From: Moraxellaceae bacterium
GTDB taxonomy: Bacteria > Pseudomonadota > Gammaproteobacteria > Burkholderiales > Rhodocyclaceae
Assembly (NCBI GenBank): GCA_031119205.1
Contig: JAVHYF010000003.1
Coordinates: 90,672 to 154,671, forward strand
DNA: 64,000 nucleotides
Direction of reading: 5' to 3'
The stretch's first letter is position 1; the number at the start of each line of letters is the position of its first letter. Below, piece by piece: positions 52,474-60,714 of this stretch. The translations under genes and the position numbers were made by a program. The notes below the pieces were generated by a model. It was not told the origin of the DNA, did not search any database, and saw nothing but the letters and a program-made list of their open reading frames with translations.

Positions 52474-53307
52474 ATGAAGCTGAGCTACAGCTTGACCCGC
52501 GCCGTTGCGGGCGTTGCCGCCGTCATGGCGGTTGGTATTGCACAGGCCGCCGTCTCCACCGTTCCGCAGACTGCGTTGGTTCCCTCCGATTACTACTACA
52601 CCGACCTGATCGGTGGCGGCATCGGCAACGTTGTAGTGACGACCGGCGGTGGCGCCAGCGCCCCGAACATCGGCGATCCAAGCGGCCGCAATGACGACGG
52701 TTTCAGCTTCCTGAACCTCGGCTTCAACGTCACGTTCTTCGGCAATACCTACAGTAGTCTCTACATCAACAACAACGGCAACGTCAGCTTCGGCGCCGGC
52801 ATCTCCGCGTATGTACCGGTTGGCCCCACCGGCGCTATTGCTCCAGTCATCTCGCCGTTCTTCGGCGACGTCGATACCCGCAATGCCGCCAGCGGCGTGG
52901 TGCATGTGCGCACCGATATTGCCAATCAGGTCATCGTGACCTGGGATCAGGTTGGCTACTACAGCAGCCAGGGCAACCCGCTGAACAGCTTCCAGCTGGT
53001 GCTGCGCGGTGACAACTACGTCGTGCCGGTGGGCGAAGGCAGCATCGGCTTCTTCTACCAGGACATGGGCTGGGAGAACACCCAGACGAGTACTACGGCT
53101 GCGGTGGGCTTCGGCGACGGCCAAGGTAACGGCAAGGTGCTGGAAGGCTCCAACACCGACAATCTGAACCTGGTGCTGGACAACCACCACATCTGGTTCG
53201 ACCCGAACCTGAACCCGGTGAGCCAGGTGCCGGAACCCGGTGCGCTGGCCCTGCTGGGCATCGGCCTGCTGGCTGGTTTCGGCGCTCGCGCCCGCAAGTC
53301 CGCCTGA
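52474..53307 (+). CDS. PEP-CTERM protein with nidogen-like domain
   Basis: 277 aa. A signal peptide (AAVMAVGIAQA-AV) precedes a domain with the NIDO (nidogen extracellular) pattern: FLNLGFNVTFFGNTYSSLYI, NNNGNVSFGAG, APVISPFFGDVDTRN, VIVTWDQVGYYS. The C-terminus has the exosortase signal VPEP, hydrophobic GALALLGIGLLAGFG and the basic ARARKSA. It is probably a surface or matrix protein tied to exopolysaccharide. An AACGAGGA ribosome site lies upstream. Confidence 0.9.
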   Translation: MKLSYSLTRAVAGVAAVMAVGIAQAAVSTVPQTALVPSDYYYTDLIGGGIGNVVVTTGGGASAPNIGDPSGRNDDGFSFLNLGFNVTFFGNTYSSLYINNNGNVSFGAGISAYVPVGPTGAIAPVISPFFGDVDTRNAASGVVHVRTDIANQVIVTWDQVGYYSSQGNPLNSFQLVLRGDNYVVPVGEGSIGFFYQDMGWENTQTSTTAAVGFGDGQGNGKVLEGSNTDNLNLVLDNHHIWFDPNLNPVSQVPEPGALALLGIGLLAGFGARARKSA

Positions 53308-53328
53308 CCGTCCTTTCCGGACAAACGA

Positions 53329-53353
53329 ACGGGGCGCTACGGCGCCCCGTTTT
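53329..53353 (+). terminator. Terminator of the second PEP-CTERM gene
   Basis: The stem ACGGGGCGC / GCGCCCCGT with loop TACG is followed by TTTT. Confidence 0.9.
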
Positions 53354-53475
53354 CATTTGTGCCGCCTGAGTCTGGCCATGGTGGGGTGCCGCAAACACTT
53401 GTTTCGACTAGGATTTATGGAGTGAGGCGCGTATCATTGCGCCCTTCCAGAAATACCGCTCCGAAGGAGCACGCC

Positions 53476-55380
53476 ATGCTGTACCCGGAAAAGTTCGATG
53501 TGATCGTCGTCGGCGGTGGCCATGCCGGCACCGAGGCGGCGCTGGCCAGTGCCCGCGCAGGCGCCCGCACGCTGCTGCTCAGCCACAACATCGAGACGCT
53601 GGGGCAGATGAGTTGCAATCCCTCCATCGGTGGCATCGGCAAGGGCCACCTGGTGAAGGAAGTGGACGCGCTGGGCGGTGCGATGGCGGCGGCCACCGAC
53701 GAGGGCGGCATCCAGTTCCGTACCCTGAACGCGAGCAAGGGGCCGGCGGTGCGCGCCACTCGCGCGCAGGCCGACCGCGTGCTGTACAAGGCGGCGATCC
53801 GCCATCGCCTGGAGAACCAGCCGAACCTGACGCTGTTCCAGCAGGCGGTCGATGACATCACGGTGGAGGGCGACCGCGTCACCGGCGTGGTGACGCAGAT
53901 CGGCCTGCGCTTCGAGGCGCCCGCCGTGGTGCTTACCGCCGGCACCTTCCTCAATGGCCTGATCCACGTCGGCCTGCAGAACTATTCGGCTGGCCGTGCG
54001 GGCGATCCGCCGGCCATCACGCTGTCGCACCGCCTGCGCGAACTGTCGCTGCCGGTCGGCCGCCTGAAGACCGGCACGCCGCCGCGCATCGACGGCAAGA
54101 GCATCGATTTCTCGGTGATGGAAGAACAGCCGGGCGACGACCCCGCGCCGGTGTTCAGCTTCCTCGGCTCGCGCGAACAGCATCCGCGTCAGTTGCCGTG
54201 CTGGATCACCCAGACCAATGCGCAGACGCACGAGATCATCCGCGCCAACCTCGACCGCTCGCCGATGTACACCGGCGTCATCGAAGGCGTGGGTCCGCGC
54301 TACTGCCCGTCGATCGAGGACAAGATCCACCGCTTCTCCGACAAGGACAGCCACAACGTTTTCCTGGAGCCGGAAGGCCTGACGACGCACGAGTTTTACC
54401 CTAACGGCATTTCCACCTCGTTGCCCTTCGACGTGCAGTTGCAGATCGTGCGTTCGATCCGCGGCATGGAGAACGCGCACATCCTGCGCCCCGGCTACGC
54501 CATCGAGTACGACTACTTCGATCCGCGCAACCTGAAGGCCTCGCTGGAAACCAAGAGCATCGGCGGCCTGTTCTTCGCCGGCCAGATCAATGGCACCACC
54601 GGTTACGAGGAAGCCGCTGCGCAGGGTCTGCTGGCCGGCGTCAATGCAGCGCTGCAGGTGCAGGGCAAGGACGCCTGGTGCCCGGCGCGCAGCGAGAGCT
54701 ACCTGGGCGTGCTGGTGGATGACCTCATCACCCGCGGCGTGTCCGAGCCTTATCGCATGTTCACGTCCCGCGCCGAATACCGCCTGAGCCTGCGCGAGGA
54801 CAACGCCGACCTGCGCCTGACCGAGCACGGCCGCCGCATCGGCATCGTGGACGACGTGCGCTGGGAAGCCTTCAGCCGCAAGCGCGAAGCCATCGAGCGC
54901 GAAAGCGCGCGCCTGCGTGCCACCTGGGCCGTGCCCCACAAGCTGCAGACGGGCGAGGCAGAAGCGCTGTTCGGCGTGCCGCTGGAACGCGAGTACCGCT
55001 TCTTCGACTTGCTGCGCCGCCCCAACGTGGCCTATGACGGCCTCATGTCGCTGTCGACGGCACCGGAAGGCCGCGAGACCGATCCGCAGGTGGTGGAGCA
55101 GATCGAGATCTCTGCCAAGTACCAGGGTTACATCGACCGCCAGCAGGACGAGGTGGCACGCCTGTCCACGCAGGAGAACACCCGTCTGCCGGACGACATC
55201 GACTACACCGTGATCAGCGGCCTGTCGCGCGAGCTGCAGACCAAGCTGACGGCGCAACGCCCCGAGACTCTGGGTCAGGCCTCTCGCATCCAGGGCATGA
55301 CGCCGGCCGCCATCTCCCTGCTGATGGTGCACCTGAAGAAGCGCGAGATGGCGCAAAAGGCCACGGAGCGCGCAGCGTGA
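53476..55380 (+). CDS. mnmG: tRNA uridine-5-carboxymethylaminomethyl modification enzyme MnmG
   Basis: 634 aa. The FAD site is [20 protein letters not shown], followed by [20 protein letters not shown], the family signature [20 protein letters not shown] and [20 protein letters not shown]. With MnmE it makes cmnm5U34 in several tRNAs. A GAAGGAGCACGCC ribosome site precedes the ATG. The following rsmG start overlaps its stop by 4 nt. Confidence 0.98.
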   Translation: MLYPEKFDVIVVGGGHAGTEAALASARAGARTLLLSHNIETLGQMSCNPSIGGIGKGHLVKEVDALGGAMAAATDEGGIQFRTLNASKGPAVRATRAQADRVLYKAAIRHRLENQPNLTLFQQAVDDITVEGDRVTGVVTQIGLRFEAPAVVLTAGTFLNGLIHVGLQNYSAGRAGDPPAITLSHRLRELSLPVGRLKTGTPPRIDGKSIDFSVMEEQPGDDPAPVFSFLGSREQHPRQLPCWITQTNAQTHEIIRANLDRSPMYTGVIEGVGPRYCPSIEDKIHRFSDKDSHNVFLEPEGLTTHEFYPNGISTSLPFDVQLQIVRSIRGMENAHILRPGYAIEYDYFDPRNLKASLETKSIGGLFFAGQINGTTGYEEAAAQGLLAGVNAALQVQGKDAWCPARSESYLGVLVDDLITRGVSEPYRMFTSRAEYRLSLREDNADLRLTEHGRRIGIVDDVRWEAFSRKREAIERESARLRATWAVPHKLQTGEAEALFGVPLEREYRFFDLLRRPNVAYDGLMSLSTAPEGRETDPQVVEQIEISAKYQGYIDRQQDEVARLSTQENTRLPDDIDYTVISGLSRELQTKLTAQRPETLGQASRIQGMTPAAISLLMVHLKKREMAQKATERAA

Positions 55381-55997
55381 GCGCTGCCGAACGGCTGGCC
55401 GCGGGCATCAAGGCGCTCGGCCTCGACATCGACGCCGCCACCCAGCAACGCCTGCTTGCCTACGGCGGCCTGCTGATGAAGTGGAACAAGGTCTACAACC
55501 TGACCGCCATCCGCGACGAGCAGGCGCTGATCGACCTGCACCTGCTGGACTCGTTGACGGTGCTGCCGTACGTGACGGTGGACCGCATCGCCGACATCGG
55601 CACCGGCGGTGGTCTGCCCGGCATTCCGCTGGCGATCTGCAAGCCGGAACTGGAAGTCGCGCTGGTGGAAACGGTGGGCAAGAAGGCCAGCTTCCTGCAG
55701 CAGGCGAAGATCGAGCTGAAGCTGGATCGCGTCAGCGTGCACAACACCCGTGTCGAGCAACTGCAGGTGGCCCCATTTCCGGCCATCATCTCGCGGGCGT
55801 TTTCCAGCCTGACCGACTTCGTGACCTGGACCGACCATCTGCTGGCGCCGGGCGGACACTGGCTTGCCATGAAGGGCGTCGACCCACTCGCGGAGGTGGC
55901 GGCGCTGCCGGAGGGTGTCGAGGTGCTGCGCACGCATCACCTCGAAGTGCCCGGTCTGACCGCGGAACGCAACCTGCTGGTGCTGGGCCGCCGCTGA
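55377..55997 (+). CDS. rsmG: 16S rRNA (guanine(527)-N7)-methyltransferase RsmG
   Basis: 206 aa. It has SAM-binding [20 protein letters not shown] and [17 protein letters not shown] near the N-terminus, with [11 protein letters not shown] later. It methylates G527 of 16S rRNA. The start codon is GTG, in the overlap GTGA with mnmG. parA/parB, often next in this cluster, are absent here. Confidence 0.97.
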   Translation: MSAAERLAAGIKALGLDIDAATQQRLLAYGGLLMKWNKVYNLTAIRDEQALIDLHLLDSLTVLPYVTVDRIADIGTGGGLPGIPLAICKPELEVALVETVGKKASFLQQAKIELKLDRVSVHNTRVEQLQVAPFPAIISRAFSSLTDFVTWTDHLLAPGGHWLAMKGVDPLAEVAALPEGVEVLRTHHLEVPGLTAERNLLVLGRR

Positions 55998-56108
55998 GCC
56001 CCGCACGGATGTCGGGCTTCCGGCTATTGCACCGCCCGGCGGGCTGCGCCAAGCTATGTCCCACGCATGGCCGCCAGGCCCACACCGCGCCCATAACAGG
56101 AGGCACGC

Positions 56109-56555
56109 ATGACCACCACAGTTCGCCAGATCCTGCAGAAGAAGAACATCCAGAAGATCATTACCGTCAGCCCCGAGCAGAGCATCCTCGAGGCGCTGGG
56201 CCTGATGGCCGAGAAGGACATCAGCGCCGTGCTCGTCACCGAGGGCGAGCGCCTGGTCGGCATCTTCACCGAGCGTGACTATGCGCGGAAAGTCGTGCTG
56301 AAAGGCCGCACCTCGAAGGACACCAAGGTCGGTGAACTGATGACGCAGAACCTGCTGACGGTTTCACCCAGCCACACCGTGGATGATGTCATGCAGATCA
56401 TGACCGACAACCGCTTCCGCCATCTGCCGGTGGTGGAGAAGGGTGTGCTGATGGGCATCGTGACCATCGGCGACGCGGTGAAGACCGTCATCGACCAGCA
56501 GGCCGAGACCATCAAGGCGCTGTCCGGCTACATCTCCGGCGAAATGTCGATCTGA
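56109..56555 (+). CDS. Two-CBS-domain protein
   Basis: 148 aa consisting of two CBS domains: ILEALGLMAEKDISAVLVTE / LVGIFTERDYARKV and VGELMTQNLLTVSPSHTVDD / HLPVVEKGVLMGIVTIGDAV. Stand-alone CBS pairs bind adenosine nucleotides and regulate other proteins; the partner is unknown. An ACAGGAGGCACGC ribosome site precedes the ATG. Confidence 0.92.
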   Translation: MTTTVRQILQKKNIQKIITVSPEQSILEALGLMAEKDISAVLVTEGERLVGIFTERDYARKVVLKGRTSKDTKVGELMTQNLLTVSPSHTVDDVMQIMTDNRFRHLPVVEKGVLMGIVTIGDAVKTVIDQQAETIKALSGYISGEMSI

Positions 56556-56599
56556 GCGCCGTGGCGCACCCGACGCCCGTGTCGATCTGAGCGCCGCAC

Positions 56600-57214
56600 T
56601 TGGCGCTCATCCCCTGCCCCGAATGCAGCGGCCGCATCAGCAGTCTGGCGGCTGCCTGTCCCCATTGCGGCTATCCGCTGCCCAAGCCTGCCGGTAAACC
56701 CGGCTGGAGTGCGACGCTGGGCGACATCCGCCGCGTGGGCTTCTGGGTGATGCTCTTCATGAGCCTGCCCACGCTGGCCACGCCGGCATTGCTCAACAAG
56801 TTGTTCGCGGGCGGCATGCTGGACGGCGAGGGCATGGTGTCGATGGGCAGGCTGATCCTGCTCACTGCGCCGCTGTGTGCCGCCGTCGCGCTGTACGGCA
56901 TCGCCCTCTTGCGAGGCTGGCTGGACTGGGAGGCGGGCGCGGTGCCGCACCTGCTGTCCGTATTCGGCCTGCTGGCGCTGGGCAGCGTGCTCAACGCGCT
57001 GTTCAACCCGCAGGCGCCGGTGCTGCTGTCGCAGGCCTGGCAGGCGGCCGCGGAGCACAGCGGCCTGACGCAGATCGTCGCCGCGGTGGTGTTCATGCTC
57101 TTCGGCTACCTGAAGGCCTGGGGGAGCTGGCCCTTCCTGTCGTCGCTGGTGGTGGGCGGCTTCCTGGCCTGGGTGTGGGCACGCAAACTGCTGCCGCAGT
57201 TGATGAGTCGCTGA
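56600..57214 (+). CDS. Zinc-ribbon membrane protein, unassigned
   Basis: 204 aa. It begins with a zinc ribbon (IPCPECSGRISSLAAACPHC, two CxxC pairs) and then has four membrane helices. The function is unknown. It starts with TTG at 56600. Its 5' region repeats the end of the CBS gene: TGTCGATCTGAGCGCCG occurs at 56545 and 56580, a 35-bp duplication. Confidence 0.65.
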   Translation: MALIPCPECSGRISSLAAACPHCGYPLPKPAGKPGWSATLGDIRRVGFWVMLFMSLPTLATPALLNKLFAGGMLDGEGMVSMGRLILLTAPLCAAVALYGIALLRGWLDWEAGAVPHLLSVFGLLALGSVLNALFNPQAPVLLSQAWQAAAEHSGLTQIVAAVVFMLFGYLKAWGSWPFLSSLVVGGFLAWVWARKLLPQLMSR

Positions 57215-57239
57215 GATACCGCACAGACCACAGGCCATG

Positions 57240-57268
57240 AAAAAAGCGCACCCGCGGGTGCGCTTTTC
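57240..57268. terminator. Bidirectional terminator between the zinc-ribbon gene and dps
   Basis: The stem AAAAGCGCACCC / GGGTGCGCTTTT has A- and T-runs on both sides. Confidence 0.93.
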
Positions 57269-57298
57269 GTTACTGCTGTGGGTTGGGGGTAAGCCCGC

Positions 57299-57769
57299 TC
57301 AGTCTTCCAGCAGGCTGCGCAGCATCCATGCGGTCTTCTCGTGCAGCTGGATGCGCTGGGTCAGCAAGTCGGCGGTGGCTTCATCGCTGGCACGTTCGGC
57401 GGCGGGGAAGACCGAGCGCGCCGTGCGCACCACGGCCTCCTGGCCTTCCACCAGTTCGCGGATCATGTCGGTGGCCTTGGGGATGCCCTCGTTTTCCTTG
57501 ATCGAGCTGAGCTTCGCGTAGGCGCCGTAGGTACCCGGAGCGACATGCCCCAGCGCGCGGATGCGCTCGGCCACCAGGTCCACTGCCAGCGCCAGTTCGG
57601 TGTACTGCGTCTCGAACATGAGATGCAGGGTGTTGAACATCGGGCCGGTGACGTTCCAGTGGTAGTTGTGCGTCTTCAGGTACAGGGTGTAGGTGTCGGC
57701 CAGCAGGCGCGAGAGGCCCTGGGCGATTTCGTTGCGATCCTGGTCGCTGATGCCGATGTCGATCTTCAT
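57299..57769 (-). CDS. dps: Dps-family ferritin-like DNA-protection protein
   Basis: 156 aa. Ferroxidase-site residues lie in [20 protein letters not shown] and [18 protein letters not shown], as in Dps dodecamers. It stores iron and protects DNA under oxidative or starvation stress. It is near two other small stress-like genes (DUF2061, hemerythrin). Confidence 0.93.
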   Translation of the reverse strand: MKIDIGISDQDRNEIAQGLSRLLADTYTLYLKTHNYHWNVTGPMFNTLHLMFETQYTELALAVDLVAERIRALGHVAPGTYGAYAKLSSIKENEGIPKATDMIRELVEGQEAVVRTARSVFPAAERASDEATADLLTQRIQLHEKTAWMLRSLLED

Positions 57770-57794
57770 GCTGCTCTCCCGTCAAGGTGGATGA

Positions 57795-58007
57795 CTATGC
57801 AGGAGCGATGTTACGCGCGTCGGCCTGCGACCGGTTGCGCCAGCGCTCCCATATGCGTTCGTGGAAATAGTAAGCCACGGTATTGCACGCCGGTTCTACA
57901 AGGGCGAGGGCGCTGCTCACCGCGATGCTGCCTGTAAGCAGATAGGCTACCGTGAAAGCCACGCTGAAGTGGACGGCGGCGAAGGTGAAGGTCTTGGTGT
58001 GGGCCAT
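57795..58007 (-). CDS. DUF2061 family small membrane protein
   Basis: 70 aa. It has TFAAVHFSVAFTVAYLLTGS and a second helix ending NTVAYYFHERIWERW, the DUF2061 pattern. The function is unknown. It lies 25 nt upstream of dps and probably is transcribed with it. Confidence 0.88.
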   Translation of the reverse strand: MAHTKTFTFAAVHFSVAFTVAYLLTGSIAVSSALALVEPACNTVAYYFHERIWERWRNRSQADARNIAPA

Positions 58008-58129
58008 GGTGTGGCTCCTTGCTGGCTGATTGTGTAGTGCCAGCTTATGGCCTCACCGTCGATTGTTCCAATTGATAATGGATCTCGTTTCAATTGCCTG
58101 TGGCTATTTTCGCCCCCGTCCGGCCGCTT

Positions 58130-58585
58130 TCAAGCCGTTTCCTCCGGCTGGCGTTGCCAGTGGTGGCGCAGTGCGCGCTCCAGCTCGCGCAAGTCCGCGT
58201 CCGGCGACGCGCAGACCGCATAGACCAGGTACTCCTCTTTGCGCGAATGCTGGGTCAGCAGGGTTTCCAGCTTCGCGATCCGTTCCAGCGCCGCGTCGCA
58301 GTCACCGGCACCGAGTGCGCCGGCCATCTGGTTCATCAGCTCGCGCATGTGCGCGTGCTCGGCCAGCATCAGGTCGGTGGTGCCGTGGGTAATGCCGGTG
58401 ACCCGCTCGAAGCAGGGAAACAGCTCTTCCTCCTCGGCTTCGAGATGGTTCTCCAGGGTCAGTCGCAGGCTCACGCAGCCGCGCCAGGCGTCCACGATGT
58501 GTCCGCTGCGTACATGCCCGCGCAAGGTGTCGAGCAGGGCCTCGCAGTGGCGATGGTCTTCGACGAACAGCTCCTGCAGCTCCAT
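58130..58585 (-). CDS. Hemerythrin-domain protein
   Basis: 151 aa. The iron-binding pattern includes EDHRHCEALLDTLRGHV, HLEAEEEELFPCFERV, AEHAHMRELMNQM and HSRKEEYLVYAVC. Such proteins bind O2 or NO or repair iron centres. The start at 58585 has GGAG upstream; an ATG at 58615 lacks a ribosome site. The intergenic space of 122 bp to DUF2061 holds no gene. Confidence 0.85.
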   Translation of the reverse strand: MELQELFVEDHRHCEALLDTLRGHVRSGHIVDAWRGCVSLRLTLENHLEAEEEELFPCFERVTGITHGTTDLMLAEHAHMRELMNQMAGALGAGDCDAALERIAKLETLLTQHSRKEEYLVYAVCASPDADLRELERALRHHWQRQPEETA

Positions 58586-58698
58586 GGCGGACTCCGGTGG
58601 CAGGCTTGCGCCCATGCTGGCAGTATGGGCGGTCACGCCTGTGCCGCCTTGACCCCCATCAAGGCCCCGCCCCGCCACCGCCCGCAAGGACCCGCACG

Positions 58699-59580
58699 AT
58701 GAGCCTGCCCGATCCGGCCGACGCTGAACTGCTTGCCCGCCTGCGCAAGGAGGAGCTGCTGCGCCAGGAAGTGCGCGCGAGCCTGGCCCCGCCCGCGCCG
58801 CCGAAGAGCCGCTTCGACAAGCTGCTGGCGCTGCTCAACACCAACGTCGGCATCGGCACGGTGGCCGCCCTGCTGGTCAGTGTGGGTACCTGGGCCTTCA
58901 CTACGCTGGACGACCATTTCAACAAGGCTGCGCGCGACGCCGAGCGGGCGCGGCTGCAGGCGCTGGCCGATGTGCAGAATGTGTCGCCCTTCCTGCCGCT
59001 GCTGGCCATTCCGGACTCGCCGGAGCGCGGCCTGGCCTGTCGCGTGCTGTTCCACATGATCGCCAGCGGCGCCATCAACGAGACCCTGGGCCAGGGGCTG
59101 GCACAGGAGACGGGCAGTTGCGCGGCCAAGGGTGGTGTGGATGCACGCAGCGTTGCCGAGCTGGACCGTCGCACGGACATCGCGCAAGTGGCGCTGGTCG
59201 GCCCGGACGCTGCGGCGACCTCCGTAACGAGCACCGCCCCGCCACCGTCCGCCGCCCAGCAGGCGCTGGCCCAGGCCTTGCCCCGCCGCATCTATATCCA
59301 GTACGCCAGCGAGGCACAGCGGCAGGTGGTGTCGCAACTGCGCAGCATCTATTCCGCGCGCGGCTGGATCGTGCCGGCGGCGGAGAATATCGGCGGCAAG
59401 GCGCCGCCCCAGTTGCAGGTGCGCTACTTCAGCCAGGCCGACGAAGCCGCAGCCGCCGAAACCTGGCGCCTGCTGTCCGAGACCGCCCCCTTCAATACCA
59501 TGCCGATGGCCAATGGCCCACGCCTGCTGAAGCTGCCTGCCCCTCCCGGGCAGATCGAAGTCTGGCTGCCGGCGGACTGA
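58699..59580 (+). CDS. Single-pass membrane protein, unassigned
   Basis: 293 aa. A charged N-terminal helix (residues 1-30) and one membrane segment (about 50-70) are followed by a mostly helical region, a Pro/Ala/Ser linker near 185-205 and a compact C-terminal domain (RRIYIQYASEAQRQVVSQLR; LQVRYFSQADEAAAAETWRL). The C-terminal domain looks like an alpha/beta sensing module, but I cannot name it. An AAGGA ribosome site lies upstream of the ATG. It diverges from the hemerythrin gene. Confidence 0.6.
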   Translation: MSLPDPADAELLARLRKEELLRQEVRASLAPPAPPKSRFDKLLALLNTNVGIGTVAALLVSVGTWAFTTLDDHFNKAARDAERARLQALADVQNVSPFLPLLAIPDSPERGLACRVLFHMIASGAINETLGQGLAQETGSCAAKGGVDARSVAELDRRTDIAQVALVGPDAAATSVTSTAPPPSAAQQALAQALPRRIYIQYASEAQRQVVSQLRSIYSARGWIVPAAENIGGKAPPQLQVRYFSQADEAAAAETWRLLSETAPFNTMPMANGPRLLKLPAPPGQIEVWLPAD

Positions 59581-59659
59581 GCTAAGCTGCAATCAACAGC
59601 CCGCCTGCATCGCGCACGTCTGGCTCCGGATTCATCAACCCACATTCCCACCTGCCGTC

Positions 59660-60301
59660 ATGAGCGACTCCCGCCTTCCCCTCGCCGCCGCCGAAGCCCG
59701 TGTGCTCGGCGTGCTGGTCGAAAAGCAGCACACCGTGCCCGACACCTATCCCCTGTCCCTCAACGCGCTGGTGGCCGGCTGCAACCAGAAGACCAGCCGC
59801 GAGCCGGTCATGGAGCTGAGCGAGTCCTATGTGCTGACCGCGCTGGATAACCTGCGCAGCGGCGACTGGGTCGTGGAGAGTTCCGGCAGCCGGGTCAGCC
59901 GCTATTCGCACAACATCGGCCGCGTGCTGAACCTCCCTGCACAATCGGTGGCCCTGCTCGCCACGCTGATGCTGCGCGGTCCGCAGACATCGGCCGAGCT
60001 GCGCAACAACAGCGAGCGTCTGTACAAGTTCGCTGACCAGTCCTCGGTGGAAGCTTTCCTCGAGGAGCTGTCGCAACGCCCGGCGGGCTCACTGGTCGTC
60101 ATGCTGCCCAAGGCTGCCGGCAGTCGCGAGCATCGCTGGGCACACTTGCTGTGTGGCGAGCCGGTGATGGCCAGTGCCACCCCGCATGATCTTCGCGACG
60201 CCGACGAGATCGCCGCGTTGCGTGCCGAAGTCGCGATGCTGCGCGAGCAGATGGCCGTGCTGCAGGCGCGTGTGGAAGAACTGGGCGGAGGCAAGGCATG
60301 A
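59660..60301 (+). CDS. yceH: DUF480/YceH family protein
   Basis: 213 aa. It contains two winged-helix repeats: VLGVLVEKQHTVPDTYPLSL, LNALVAGCNQKTSREPVMEL and then LMLRGPQTSAELRNNSERLY. The C-terminus is a coiled coil (IAALRAEVAMLREQMAVLQA). The function is unknown, though the wHTH suggests nucleic acid or protein binding. It overlaps the next gene by 4 nt. Confidence 0.93.
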   Translation: MSDSRLPLAAAEARVLGVLVEKQHTVPDTYPLSLNALVAGCNQKTSREPVMELSESYVLTALDNLRSGDWVVESSGSRVSRYSHNIGRVLNLPAQSVALLATLMLRGPQTSAELRNNSERLYKFADQSSVEAFLEELSQRPAGSLVVMLPKAAGSREHRWAHLLCGEPVMASATPHDLRDADEIAALRAEVAMLREQMAVLQARVEELGGGKA

Positions 60302-60684
60302 ACCTGGAAAAAGTCGTCTTCGGTTTCTTCATCATCCTGGCGTGCACGCTGAACTTCGGCTTCGTCATCGGCGACATCAGCCGGCCGGAACTGCATCACC
60401 CCTCGGAACTGTTCATGGCGGTGGTGGTGAACCTCATCGCCACCGTGCTGAAGTTCGGCGACCGCACCCACATCGGCGCCACCCACCTCGCCACCAGCCT
60501 CGTCGCCATGTTGCAGCTGCTCGGTGCGTCGCTGGTGTGGATGTGGCACGCCTACATCGTGCAGCAACCGGATCTGGATGCCAGCAGCATGTCAGTCATC
60601 GTGTCGCTGGCCGCCGGTGCGCTGCTCGCCAACCTCGTCTCGGTCATCCTGCTCATCGGCGAAACCCTGCGCCACACGCGCTGA
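60298..60684 (+). CDS. Small four-helix membrane protein, DUF6394-like
   Basis: 128 aa with three to four membrane helices: VVFGFFIILACTLNFGFVIG, ELFMAVVVNLIATVLKFGDR, LVAMLQLLGASLVWMWHAYI and SLAAGALLANLVSVILLIGE. Similar small proteins precede RCK-type potassium channels in other genomes to my recollection (DUF6394); this is not certain. It starts in the ATGA overlap with yceH and is 30 nt before the channel gene. Confidence 0.65.
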   Translation: MNLEKVVFGFFIILACTLNFGFVIGDISRPELHHPSELFMAVVVNLIATVLKFGDRTHIGATHLATSLVAMLQLLGASLVWMWHAYIVQQPDLDASSMSVIVSLAAGALLANLVSVILLIGETLRHTR

Positions 60685-60714
60685 CAGCGATCCGGCCCAA
60701 GGCGAGCACAACTC

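Noticed and set aside
53434-55356. 640-codon minus-strand frame opposite mnmG
   Set aside because: Shadow of a clearly conserved gene.
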